A stretch of DNA of 64,000 bases from Gnomoniopsis sp. IMI 355080. Lineage: Eukaryota > Ascomycota > Sordariomycetes > Diaporthales > Gnomoniaceae. The stretch is taken from assembly GCA_027946555.1 (NCBI GenBank), contig JAPEVC010000043.1:62001-126000 (forward strand), given 5' to 3'. A model generated the notes under the pieces. That model was not told the origin of the DNA, searched no databases, and saw only the letters and a list, made by a program, of their open reading frames with translations. Position 1 is the first letter of the stretch; the number at the start of each line of letters is the position of its first letter. Made by a program: the position numbers and the translations under genes. Shown here piece by piece: positions 12,101 through 21,639 of this stretch.

Positions 12101-12577
12101 TTGCCTGCGTCCCAGTGGAACTCGAGGTGGTCCTTTTCTCGGAAGCTCTCGGGGACTGTCAATTGGACTTTGATCCACTTTGTTGACCAAATGGTGCGGA
12201 AGACCTCCCCGACTGTAATGGGATGGAATTGCTGCTTGACAGCTTCCTTAAAGGGGGTTCGTTCCGTACCAGGAGCCTCCCACATGGAGAGCTTAACGTA
12301 CTTATCCTTATCGACGGGGTCATTGTTCTTCGCAACAGCTTCCTTGAGGAGTCTAAGGACGCAATCGTTAGGCCAGGAGATGGAAGTGACGCCAGACCTG
12401 AGAGGGGTTTCAAACATACGCCTGCAGATTGTGTTCGCTATACTGCCCTCCCTTATAGCTGGTCTCGATTCGATCCAGATAGATCTTTTGGAATATCTTT
12501 TTCACGGGCTTCTGCGCCAGAACTGGGTACTCCAGCTTGGGCTTCGTCAACCGGGCCACGTTGCGTTCGCCACCCAT
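9170..12577 (-). CDS. ams1: vacuolar alpha-mannosidase, GH38 (Ams1)
   Basis: Glycoside hydrolase family 38 enzyme that removes alpha-mannose from free oligosaccharides. In yeast it reaches the vacuole by the Cvt/selective autophagy route. Three exons: 12577-12420, 12352-10603 and 10525-9170, giving 1087 residues (yeast Ams1 has 1083). Intron 1 (67 nt) has a GTATGT donor, a CTAAC branch and a TTAG acceptor; it joins GGQYSEHNLQ to ALLKEAV. Intron 2 sits after YDDSDK and leads to LYAKVWETG. Catalytic landmarks are HID at residues 295-297 in GHCHIDTCWLWPWAETRR (zinc site) and the nucleophile Asp407 in FWLPDTFGYS; HDCLPGSCIE follows near the end of exon 2. The start at 12577 (MGGERNVARL) is the first in-frame ATG. 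The frame stays open upstream to a possible splice acceptor near 12758, so a longer N-terminus is possible. No signal peptide is seen, in keeping with the cytoplasm-to-vacuole route. Confidence 0.93.
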
Positions 12578-14610
12578 GATGTCGTCGTTGCCTTTGACGA
12601 TAGAGACGGGACAAGCAGGTAGAACAAGGTCTGTGGATTTGGTAGCAATGTCCAAAGAGCGTGTCGTCTTCTTCAGCCCAAGAGCCGCGAGTTTGAGCTT
12701 CTCGCGGCGGGAGCTCTCCTCTGCGTCGGCACGGAGAGCAGTCGAAGCGGTACTGTCTACACGAGGGGAGGGAAAAACAATTGAAGCACTAGATCAAAGT
12801 GAAAGGCTGGTCGTTAGTTTTTACTCTCTGTCCCCAGACAACTCAAATGACAGATTGTGATCCAAGAAAGGCTGTGAGTGATAAGGTGAATAGAGAATGG
12901 ATGGTGACGTTGGTTCAGGACCTCGCGTCTCGAGTCGGAGTCTCGCCCCACAGGAGCTCAGATGGGTCGAGCTGCAGCTCCTGGTCCGTCTGCGGGGGAA
13001 GCTATAAGGGGTAAGGTTCGTCGTCCTGAGGGGGTTAACAGGGGTATGCCGAGACGCCCGACACGCCAGACGCCACGAGCATCCTCGTCCATGCATTAGC
13101 ATCCCGAGTTACCGGGAATGACAAACCCAACTCGCCGAATTCCAACGTACCTCATCTTCTTCCTCATCGTATTGATCAGTGGATGCTCGGAGGATAGCCT
13201 TGCTAATGATTGAGTATGTTGAATCACGCCTCTTGGTGTAGCTAAAATTCTGTCAACTCTATGTTAGCTCGTGTTCTCCTCGCAGGCCACTGCGGGCAAG
13301 TTCTTTCTTCAAATTCAGGCCGGCACTATCCATGTCGTCGAAGTAGAGGAACTCTATAGGGCATGTGGTTCCTGGCAAAGTATCTGCTGCTTTCGTAGAC
13401 ACCGGACGGCTCCAATGTGCTGCAGACCGTTTCCTGTGTGATGGGATGTCAAGGGCGTTACCAACCTCATGCTTATGGTCCATGAGGATGCAGTTATGGG
13501 TCACAGCCACAAGCTCAGGAAGCTCTCGATGTTGACATGCCCAGACAGCCTCTGTTGGTGTTGGAATGTTTTGGAGTTTTGAACGAGGTTGGCCACTCTG
13601 TGAGAACTAGCCTGGACTGCAAATGCAGGCGATTGAGAGAGGAGAGACAGTAAGAGAGAGATAGTTGAAATACAGACAGTCAGGATTGATCTAGCGGATC
13701 CTGGTTCGACTTCTTGGTTCGAAGCTCCCATCTGGACAAGTACCACTGACAAGACAACATACCAAACATTTGAGGGATTAATTGTGGCCTTACCGATGCT
13801 GTCCAACGAGCCTGGCTTCAGTCTCACTTATGGTATTTGGAATGAATGTCGGGTAGAAGGGGATATGTTGTGACAAAAAGAGATGCTGGGGCGTAAGAAG
13901 AGGTAGGCCTGGCAGTGCCAAATCCTGATTTTCAAATGAAGGTCAGGTTGGAGGCAAATAGAGCTCAAAGAACGATTATAGGAGGGGAGGATGCTAAGAG
14001 GGGAATGTGTATGACTGCGCAACCAAAATTTGCATACTGTGGTTGAAGAAATGGTGAGGGGATGGCTCGTCCATATTGTCCAGACATGTCAAACTATTAG
14101 CCATGATCTTGGAACTTTTGGAAGGTACAGCCCGTCAAGCTCGTAGCGCTCCCTTGGAAAGAGCAACCTGGGAACCGAATCAAAGCTTCACAGGTGCCAT
14201 TGCATCAAGCCTGTCGCATTGTCCAGATTTTCCCAAGCATTATGGCTCATACTTATTTGAGGATTGTGTCCAGGGCCTGGGTTGTTGTTATATCTACCTA
14301 GGTATACAACGATGTCAGTAGATTATAAATTGGGTTGGACAGAGCCCTCACCTAACCTGAGTATTTGATCATAACCTTGCTCTTACGAGTATCTGCCGCA
14401 TCAATTCCAGTCCATTATATAGATAGCCTGCTTGGATGTTATGAGTACAGTCTACGATGCATCACAGGGAAATACGGAGAACAACCATGAGAGGCACAGC
14501 CATGAAAATAAAGGCAGACCCGCTCGGCTGGATAACACAAGCAAACTCGGTGGTATTTGTACAGAGAAAGAGAATGTCCAACCAACGCCGCCCGATTTGT
14601 TTTCTCCATA
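12578..14610. other. intergenic upstream of ams1 and downstream of nop14
   Basis: Two kilobases with only short, unconvincing frames. 12578-12760 is open in the ams1 frame and could be an additional N-terminal exon or 5' UTR. A TACCTAGGTA-type palindrome lies at about 14295-14304. No RNA gene was found. Confidence 0.5.
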
Positions 14611-17388
14611 CTACCGGTTCTTGGACCTCTTTCTGGCTGCCTTCTCCTTCTCGTAAAGCTTGGATTCGTGACCCTCCTCGCCCTGGATCTCGGAAACAAG
14701 CCGCTTGTACTTCTTCTCGTACGCCGCGTCTTTCTCCTTTTTGAGCCGCAGCTTCTCGCGCGCCATAAAGTTGGCGTCCTTGCGCAGCTCGCGCATCGCC
14801 CCCTTGCGCTCCTTCTTGTGTTCCGCCTTGAGTTTCGCCATTTCCGCCCGCTCTCGGTCTGGGTCGTAGTGCTTGTCACGGTCGAAATCGTCCTCGAACT
14901 TGGGAATGTAAGTCTTGATGGCTAAAGGTTTGTGGTGATGGAGCTCGAGGGGCCGTCGCGAGAGTGTAGCAACCTGGATTGCCCGAGCCAGGCGGGTGGA
15001 TGCACGTTCGGCTTCCTGTGTAAGGGCCTGTGGGAGATGAGGCCGGTTGTTTTTGGATACAAGGTGCTTGAGCACTTTGACTGCTGGCTCAAAGGTCTCC
15101 TTGAATGAGGCCTTGCCGGTCCAAGTCTCAGACGCGGCGGTCAAGAGGGACACGTTGGCGTTTAGAAGGGCAATCTTCAGGCCCTTGGCACCAATGCTGG
15201 AGTCTTCATCCTTCACAGCCCGACAGTCAGCGCTCCTGAGCTTGCGGATTATCACCTTCTGAGCATCCTTTGTCCGAATGGCGGAGGACGGCTCATGGAC
15301 GGGGAAGAAACCAAGCTGCTCCCGAGGCTGGACGGGTGCCAAAGCACAGATTGTATTCAAGGTAAAGTTCATGACTTCTGGCACGTAGCGCTTGGCAAGC
15401 TTTTGATACTGCAAGGCCAATGTGGACAGATATGTTCCAGTAGCGTAGTCTGCCAAGCACTCTGGAATCTTTTGTCCCAAAAAGCGACCCATAGAGAGCA
15501 TAGCGGGCGTCACGACCTGATGAAAATGGTCAGATGTCGGGAATATGGAGCCAATGGCGGTCAGCAAGTAAAGATCGCCAACAGTCAGCGCCAGAGGTCG
15601 CTGCTCCTCCATCTCCTCCAGGTATGAGCGGAACTCCTGCGCTATCTCGATGGGAAACATCTTCGCCAGTGAGTGCACATGTCGTATCAGCATCTCAAGC
15701 GCTGAATGCACATCGTCACTGGACATGCTTCCCATATACGCAATGTGTTGCACCAGAACTTTCGAGAAATTGCCCAACTTCTCCTTGTTGGTACTCAAGA
15801 GCTTTGGATGGTACAACGCTCGAATGCGCTGCACCACAGTGGGAAGTTTCTGTAGCGGGATTCCCTTCAGAACTTCCAAGAACTCGGCATGACTCTGCGG
15901 GCAGGGGAAAGTGTAGGGCAGTCCATCTTCGGTCTGACCGCCAGCCTGGTCTTTCTTTGACTCGTTGAAAATGGCGTCCTTGGTTTCTGTTTCTGTAAGC
16001 AGTCCTTTGGTAAACTCATCATCCTCGTCCTCGTCGGCATCTGCAGCCTCGTCCTGATCGCTTTCATCAAAAGCATCGTCGTCGAGTTCTTCGAAATCTG
16101 AGCCACTGGCAACGAGACCGTCATCAATGAGAAAGTCATCCTCGTCATCAAATCCAAGTTCCGCAGCAGTTGGGCGCATTTTGATACCCTTGCCAAGACC
16201 AAAGTCAGCCTCTCCGCCTTCATCTCTGACGAATTCCACGGCAGGCCTTTCGTCCTCTTCAGCGTCATCCGAGTCGGCGTTCTCATCTTCCTCCTCCTCA
16301 TTCACCTCGTCCTCTGAGTCGCTGACTTCCTCGCCTCTCATACGTCTCATCCTCTTGTCTTCGAGTTCACGAAGTCGTTTAGATTGCTCCTCGACAATTT
16401 GTTCTTCCGTCTTGGTCCTCGTTGTCGGTTTTGCACGCTTGTCCGCGACCATCTTCCTGACTGCAAGATCGTAGTCCTTCTCGAATGCATCCTTGTCGAC
16501 TCCCGCTGAAGCCGCTGTCTTTGAATCGAGTTGCTGTTGTTCCAACTCCTTTGTCCTATTCTTGCTCATGAGAAGTCGTCGGATGTCAGACGTTTCCTTG
16601 TCCAAAGCCAAACGCAGATCCTCGTCGTCTTCCTTGGCGGCTTGTCGCTCATATTTGTACATTTTCGATTTGGCGATGACCTCCTCCATGACTTCCTTCT
16701 TTGTCTTTTTCCTCTCTGGCTCCTCCTGGTCTACTTCTTCATGAGAAGCCACCTGATCGCGTAATCGTTTCAATCTCTTCCTGTTGTGCTCTTCCAGATC
16801 TGACAGGTCGGAGCCGCTGTCTGAGAACTCCTCGTCGAAGTCGTCCAACAGCTCTCCAGATGCGTCAAAGTTGAGCGACTTGCCAGCATGTGTAAGACTG
16901 ACGCCCTGTGATGGATCCTCATCGTCCTCGAGGTCGAACATGGATGTCTTCTTGTGGGCCTTCTGCTTCTCCATGGCAAAACGCTGAGCAGCAGCAGTCT
17001 CTGGTGTCATGCTAGGGTCTCCCTCTCCAAAGCGCCTGTCGAAGATGCCGCCGACTCTGTTGCGCCGCTGCATCTCTACAAGCAGTGTTTCCTTTCGTCT
17101 CTCCTCGCCAAGTGCCTTGGCCATACCCGGGCGCCCCAGGATTCCCTTCTTCTTCTCTGGCTTGTCAGTCGTGACGTCGAATTTTGGACCGCGGGCGTTT
17201 GTCTTAAATTGGAAGGGGTTGAACTGCTCGCGGATGTTTTCAAGGGCGGCGCCGCGCTGGAGGCGTCTCTCGTTGCGACCACGCTCATCTTTGGCATGGT
17301 TCTTCTTCTGTTTCTTGGATTGTTGCGGACCGACGATGCCTTGCTCTCGAAGCGAGGCCTTCAGCCTCTTCAGCTGTGACGCAGGCAT
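14611..17388 (-). CDS. nop14: nucleolar protein Nop14, SSU processome component
   Basis: Required for 18S rRNA maturation and 40S subunit assembly in the nucleolus, where it is part of the SSU processome and binds Emg1/Noc4 in yeast. Intronless, 925 residues from the ATG at 17388 (MPASQLKRLKASLREQG); the frame is open further upstream but without an ATG. Visible: the Nop14 N-terminal signature with NPFQFKTNARGPKFDV and GRPGMAKALGEERR; FDRRFGEGDPSMTPE; a long highly charged middle with acidic stretches (residues about 360-480) separated by basic coiled segments; then the conserved globular C-terminal half, ending in a Lys/Arg-rich tail (EKEKAARKRSKNR). Length and domain order match the family. 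It is divergent from the gene starting at 17710 over a 321-bp shared promoter. Confidence 0.95.
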   Translation of the reverse strand: MPASQLKRLKASLREQGIVGPQQSKKQKKNHAKDERGRNERRLQRGAALENIREQFNPFQFKTNARGPKFDVTTDKPEKKKGILGRPGMAKALGEERRKETLLVEMQRRNRVGGIFDRRFGEGDPSMTPETAAAQRFAMEKQKAHKKTSMFDLEDDEDPSQGVSLTHAGKSLNFDASGELLDDFDEEFSDSGSDLSDLEEHNRKRLKRLRDQVASHEEVDQEEPERKKTKKEVMEEVIAKSKMYKYERQAAKEDDEDLRLALDKETSDIRRLLMSKNRTKELEQQQLDSKTAASAGVDKDAFEKDYDLAVRKMVADKRAKPTTRTKTEEQIVEEQSKRLRELEDKRMRRMRGEEVSDSEDEVNEEEEDENADSDDAEEDERPAVEFVRDEGGEADFGLGKGIKMRPTAAELGFDDEDDFLIDDGLVASGSDFEELDDDAFDESDQDEAADADEDEDDEFTKGLLTETETKDAIFNESKKDQAGGQTEDGLPYTFPCPQSHAEFLEVLKGIPLQKLPTVVQRIRALYHPKLLSTNKEKLGNFSKVLVQHIAYMGSMSSDDVHSALEMLIRHVHSLAKMFPIEIAQEFRSYLEEMEEQRPLALTVGDLYLLTAIGSIFPTSDHFHQVVTPAMLSMGRFLGQKIPECLADYATGTYLSTLALQYQKLAKRYVPEVMNFTLNTICALAPVQPREQLGFFPVHEPSSAIRTKDAQKVIIRKLRSADCRAVKDEDSSIGAKGLKIALLNANVSLLTAASETWTGKASFKETFEPAVKVLKHLVSKNNRPHLPQALTQEAERASTRLARAIQVATLSRRPLELHHHKPLAIKTYIPKFEDDFDRDKHYDPDRERAEMAKLKAEHKKERKGAMRELRKDANFMAREKLRLKKEKDAAYEKKYKRLVSEIQGEEGHESKLYEKEKAARKRSKNR

Positions 17389-17709
17389 GATTGTAGGATT
17401 TGCAGGTAGAACGATGCGTCTCAATCCATGCTGCGCTTTGTTTCTTGCTAGAGTGGATTGAGTTTTCAAAAAAAGCTGCAAATATGCTTATCGATAGCAC
17501 TCAAACTTTTGGCGGTCTGGTGGCAGAACTGGGATTATTAGTGTGGCTGACCCCTGTAAAGAACGTCAGAAGCTTGGAACCGCCGCTTTCACACTCTACA
17601 TATCCCTGCCCACTTTCTGCCCGCAACGCCTGCAATTCTTCCACACTACGTACAGCTCCTCGAGGTTGACAGACAGCGTCTTTGTTGGCGCAAAACACGC
17701 GCATCGACA
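17389..17709. promoter_or_regulatory. bidirectional promoter of nop14 and the 17710 gene
   Basis: A 321-bp gap between two divergent start codons. It contains GCTTATCGATA at 17486-17496, about 100 bp upstream of the nop14 start. The identical 11-mer occurs in the rpp0/trm82 divergent promoter. A regulatory role is inferred from this recurrence only. Confidence 0.5.
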
Positions 17710-18721
17710 ATGTCGCTCCTCACATTCGCGCGCGATGAGCGCGTGATCGTCTTTGGACTGGCAGCTGCCGCGGTCGGCGTTGTCGCCACAATGCGCATGC
17801 TCCTGTCGCGTATGCTTGATGAGGCTGAAATCAAGCAGCAGCAGCCTACGACGCAGTACATTACACAAGAGACCGAAGATTCACTCAAGCCAAACACCCT
17901 GGATACGCTTCTTGCTCACTACAACTATGCTATCCGCGAAATTGCTGGCAAGATTGTCACTGACCGGGCCGTCAACGATAGCGAGTCCATCAATTACTTG
18001 CTTTGGGGTATTACGCGCCCGGATTACGATGAACGTTTGAAGTGTTTACGAACTTTGGCTTATATCACTGACCCTCGTATGAGTTTCGAGAATTCTCCCC
18101 ATTAGGAGCGCGGCTAACGCATGTATAGAGACCATACCGAAGTTTCACACGCCACGCGCCTACGCCGCCTTCGTCCGCTCCTTGGAGTATTGTCTCACGG
18201 ACCGTGCTCCGCTTGAGAAGCTTGACGACGGCTGGTTCGATGAGTACGGACTGCGCGATATGGCTGAGAAGCTTCCTCTGATGTTTCTCACCCAACTCAT
18301 TCAAAAATATGGGCCGGAACAAGTCATCCGAGCCGGCTTTGTTGAGAAGTGGCTCGCAAAGCAAAACTGGGGTGACACACCCGAGGAAAGAGAGAAGAAT
18401 TTCTCTCGATACCTTTTTAAACAGAATCGAATCGTTGAGATCATTCTGAAGATCCAGGAGTGTCCTATTGGCCGACAGGCTCTGGCAAAGGCTGGTTTGA
18501 CTATGACCGAGGACTTCGGGCTATTCGCAAATATACGGATTGAGACGGAAATTATTGATGGCGACCGCGCTGAGACTGTCCCGAGACACATGGAACAGAG
18601 TCCTGAGGAGCAGCGATTAAGGCATCGTCACCGAGAGGCCATGGTCTTGAACGATGGCACTCGACCTCTGGGACGATCGGACATTATCGAGAGGGAACAC
18701 AACACGCCACCGCCCACTTGA
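17710..18721 (+). CDS. membrane-anchored protein of unknown function
   Basis: I do not recognise this family. Two exons, 17710-18076 and 18129-18721 (52-nt intron, GTATGA donor, CTAAC branch, TATAG acceptor), give 319 residues. The N-terminus starts MSLLTFARDERVIVFG and runs into a hydrophobic stretch (about residues 12-32, GLAAAAVGVVATMRMLLSRM) that looks like an uncleaved membrane anchor. The rest is soluble and helical: a segment about family-like repeats (TLDTLLAHYNYAIREIAGKI; SINYLLWGITRPDYDERLKC) suggests an armadillo/HEAT-like helical fold. The C-terminal 50 residues are polar and probably disordered. Smooth codon use, a clean intron and a shared promoter with nop14 make it a real gene. 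Mitochondrial or ER membrane location is possible but unproven. Confidence 0.8.
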
Positions 18722-21639
18722 GGAGAGTCGAAACAGTTTGGACTTTCCCACCCATATTGACATGTTACCACTGAGCACTGTTGGAACGACTCAGTTACAC
18801 CACTATAAGTAGTGACGGCAAGTTGGCGTCCTCACCGTGCACCCGGGCTGAGCTTATTACCTCTAGATTCGCGAGCCATCAAGGCTTTGTGAATATTAGA
18901 GTGTCACCTTAGAGATCACCGGACCTTTGCGGTGCCTGTCTGTACCGAGGTTGCGAGAGATGCTCGCTACGGATGCCTTACGAAGTCATCTCTGAGGTGT
19001 TCCCGGTAATCGGCAATCGCAAATTCAGAGGGAGGCATGCAGTTTTACGACTCTTGAATGGCTACGTCCGTCTCTAACTTCATGTAGGAGTATGAGGCGA
19101 TGATTTCGGTTCCACCAGCTCACGCGCTTTGAGACTCCACAGCATGTCCCTGACTTTTGGCTCGTCACAACCAGCTATAAGGACTATGAGCAACTGGAGA
19201 CTCGAACCGGAAATCGAGATGGACAATGTCATCGGCAACAAGGACTGCGAGAACGAGAAATTGGCTAGGATGCTGCCGAGGGCGACATCCAGGTGCTGAA
19301 TATTTCGTTTCATAGTAGTAAGAATGACTGAAGAATCCAATGGCAAAATTCTTCGGGCGAGATACGACAAGATGACTTGCAAGAATGCAATTACAGGAGA
19401 TGATTGCATCTTATTAGATTTCATTGACCACTCGTAGCCAACGACCAAAGACCAAGCAGTATGTCTCATGAAGATCTCTACCGGCGTCAATTTGAAATCT
19501 GCACAATGTGAAATCTACACATGTTGCAAAAGCACTTGCTCTTGTGGTGCCTATTTCATTTTTTTCAACAACCAGGACAGGAAAGAAAACATCCGAGGGG
19601 TTGCAAAGAAAGATCACACGGTTTTACTTGCATCGCTCGACTACAATGGGCAGCTTCAAATTGGCCATTTCTTGCATCGGCTAGCAGTGCGTGGGACGTC
19701 CACTCATTCCGGCGCTCGAAATGGCCATTCCTTTACTGAATCATTTTCTAGAAATTATTCTCTCAAGGGTTGGTTGGTGTGGGTCACGTCAGCAAATTGT
19801 CGTGAGGTCAACACTTGTGTGATTATTTCATATTGGTTCGTTTTGTATGCGAGCGTCTCATCCCAGCACTTGGCCTCATCCCCGGCCATTCAATTGACTG
19901 GCATCAGCCGCCCGCTGATCTAGTCGGGCAGGGAAATTACCCTTGATCGTCAGCATGCAGATGGACCGGCGGGCCGGGTGACGGGCATGGCGTTTATCTG
20001 CACGGAGCAGCATTGCCCCATAATTATAAATCGAATGGTGGACCCTCTCGGGCGAAGCCACACCTGGAGACGTTGGGGGTGGGGATTTACACTATGAGGA
20101 TTAGTGCGATTCACTGCCAGGCCGTATTATCAATATCACTCCTCCTCTCTGGACATGTGCTGGAGACCAATTCTTAAACCCGATACTTGCTCATTGATGT
20201 TGGGCATCAAACCTCCGTGTTCGTGATATAGCCGCAATATATACCTGACGGCCGGGTTGGAATCAAGTTCTGTCGAGCCGAGAGACGGACACGGGTGTGC
20301 GGTTGCATTTTGTCTCATATGAGGACGCGACAGTCGCCAATGAGAAGGCCCTATGTAGCATTGGAATATTGGACTGCATGTGGCAGTTTGTGGGGCTCAT
20401 CTCGTTTTCCTCCCTGCCACTCTCGCGGCTGCGCGGATGCGTGAACAGGAATTAGAAAACGTTCGCGATTGCCTTTAGCTCGAAAACTATCGAACAGTCT
20501 GCCGGGGGCGTTGGCGAGTATCCATGGTACCGGGAAATTTTAACACTGATGATAACTTCGCTTGTGTCGCCTTGCAAGAGCCGTGCAGCAGAGCATGATG
20601 ATCCAAGAAAAACAAAACAAGAAGCAACAAACCAGGGCAAGACAACACACCTACTATGATCGCCTGCAGCGCCGGCTGCATTGCCGTATATGCTGCCATG
20701 CCCTGCTCGCATTTACGGGCTAACCGTTAGAAACAGCTCAACAAGAAGGGATCAGCCGGCCTGTCATTGTGGATTCTGTATATAAACAACCTGGGAGGTC
20801 TTTGCCCCGTACGAACCTAGGTAGGTAGGTAGTGTTGGGGCTAGTCTGGATTACTCACTTGTCCTAGTTGCTGCTATGTATCATCTAACCTCATCGTTGC
20901 TCGATACAATCTTGATCTTCGTCTCTTGAGTTTTACTCCGTACATCGCCCCCCCTTCCCCTTTCCCTTTTCTCTCCATCGCCCGCCTCGCACTTTCGTAT
21001 TTCTCTTTTGACTATCTTAATTTATTGAGTCTAGCGCGTTCACGCTGGATCATCTCTTTACTTTGCTCCCTTCCACCAAGCTACGGGGTCAATTTCCGGG
21101 CAGCAACGCCGTCGGAACTTCATCTGCTCTCTCATCAGCAGACAAATCGCCTCTTTCTCTGATTGGCTAGCGAGGTGACAGGTCAAAAGCCAAAATCAGA
21201 AGCACTGCGCACACGGACAAGGGCCGTTCTTCAGCCATAGCTGCGCATCGTTTTAGCCTTTGGACAGGTTTCAGCCATTGGTTGTCAAATCTGCAGGAGC
21301 CTCCGATCTATATCTTTTATCGCCGTTGACAGAACAAAGTCAACAAAGGAAGGTTGTCGCAGAAAAGAAGATCATTCATCATCGTTCGATTGGACTGTGG
21401 TTGCGATTGGCCGCGTTGATTGACGAGGTGTCTGTGCCGCTGAGGAAGTCGATGTTACAGCAGGTCAGCCCCTGAGATACTGGGTTGGGTCACATTTGCA
21501 GGTACCCAAGAGTCCTTTTTTGGCAGCGCATAGTGTGTGGATGGCTTGCGGTGGCTTGTGGTGCGTGAGGGTGACTTGTGCGCAGTAAACAATGCTACGC
21601 TGAGTTATAGCGACAGGGGCACAATCCGATTTGCCCATC
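18722..21639. other. large intergenic region; promoter and 5' UTR of the CAP-Gly gene at its right end
   Basis: Almost 3 kb without a convincing gene. A frame at 19469-19080 (-) could encode 129 residues but has no recognisable domain. CCTAGGTAGGTAGGTAG occurs at about 20816-20832. A pyrimidine-rich tract (C- and CT-runs, about 20945-20990) resembles the core promoter region of strongly expressed fungal genes and probably precedes the CAP-Gly transcript, whose 5' leader would then be long or spliced. Confidence 0.5.

Noticed and set aside
17731..17743. CGCGATGAGCGCG resembling a yeast PAC element near nop14
   Set aside because: It lies inside the coding start of the neighbouring gene and encodes conserved-looking residues; probably coincidence.
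19190..19230. tRNA T-arm-like GACTCGAACC on the minus-strand side
   Set aside because: The flanking bases do not pair as a T stem and no acceptor or anticodon stem can be drawn.
19080..19469. 129-codon minus-strand frame with hydrophobic stretches
   Set aside because: Has an ATG, but no domain, no clear promoter and no splice partner; not enough to call a gene.
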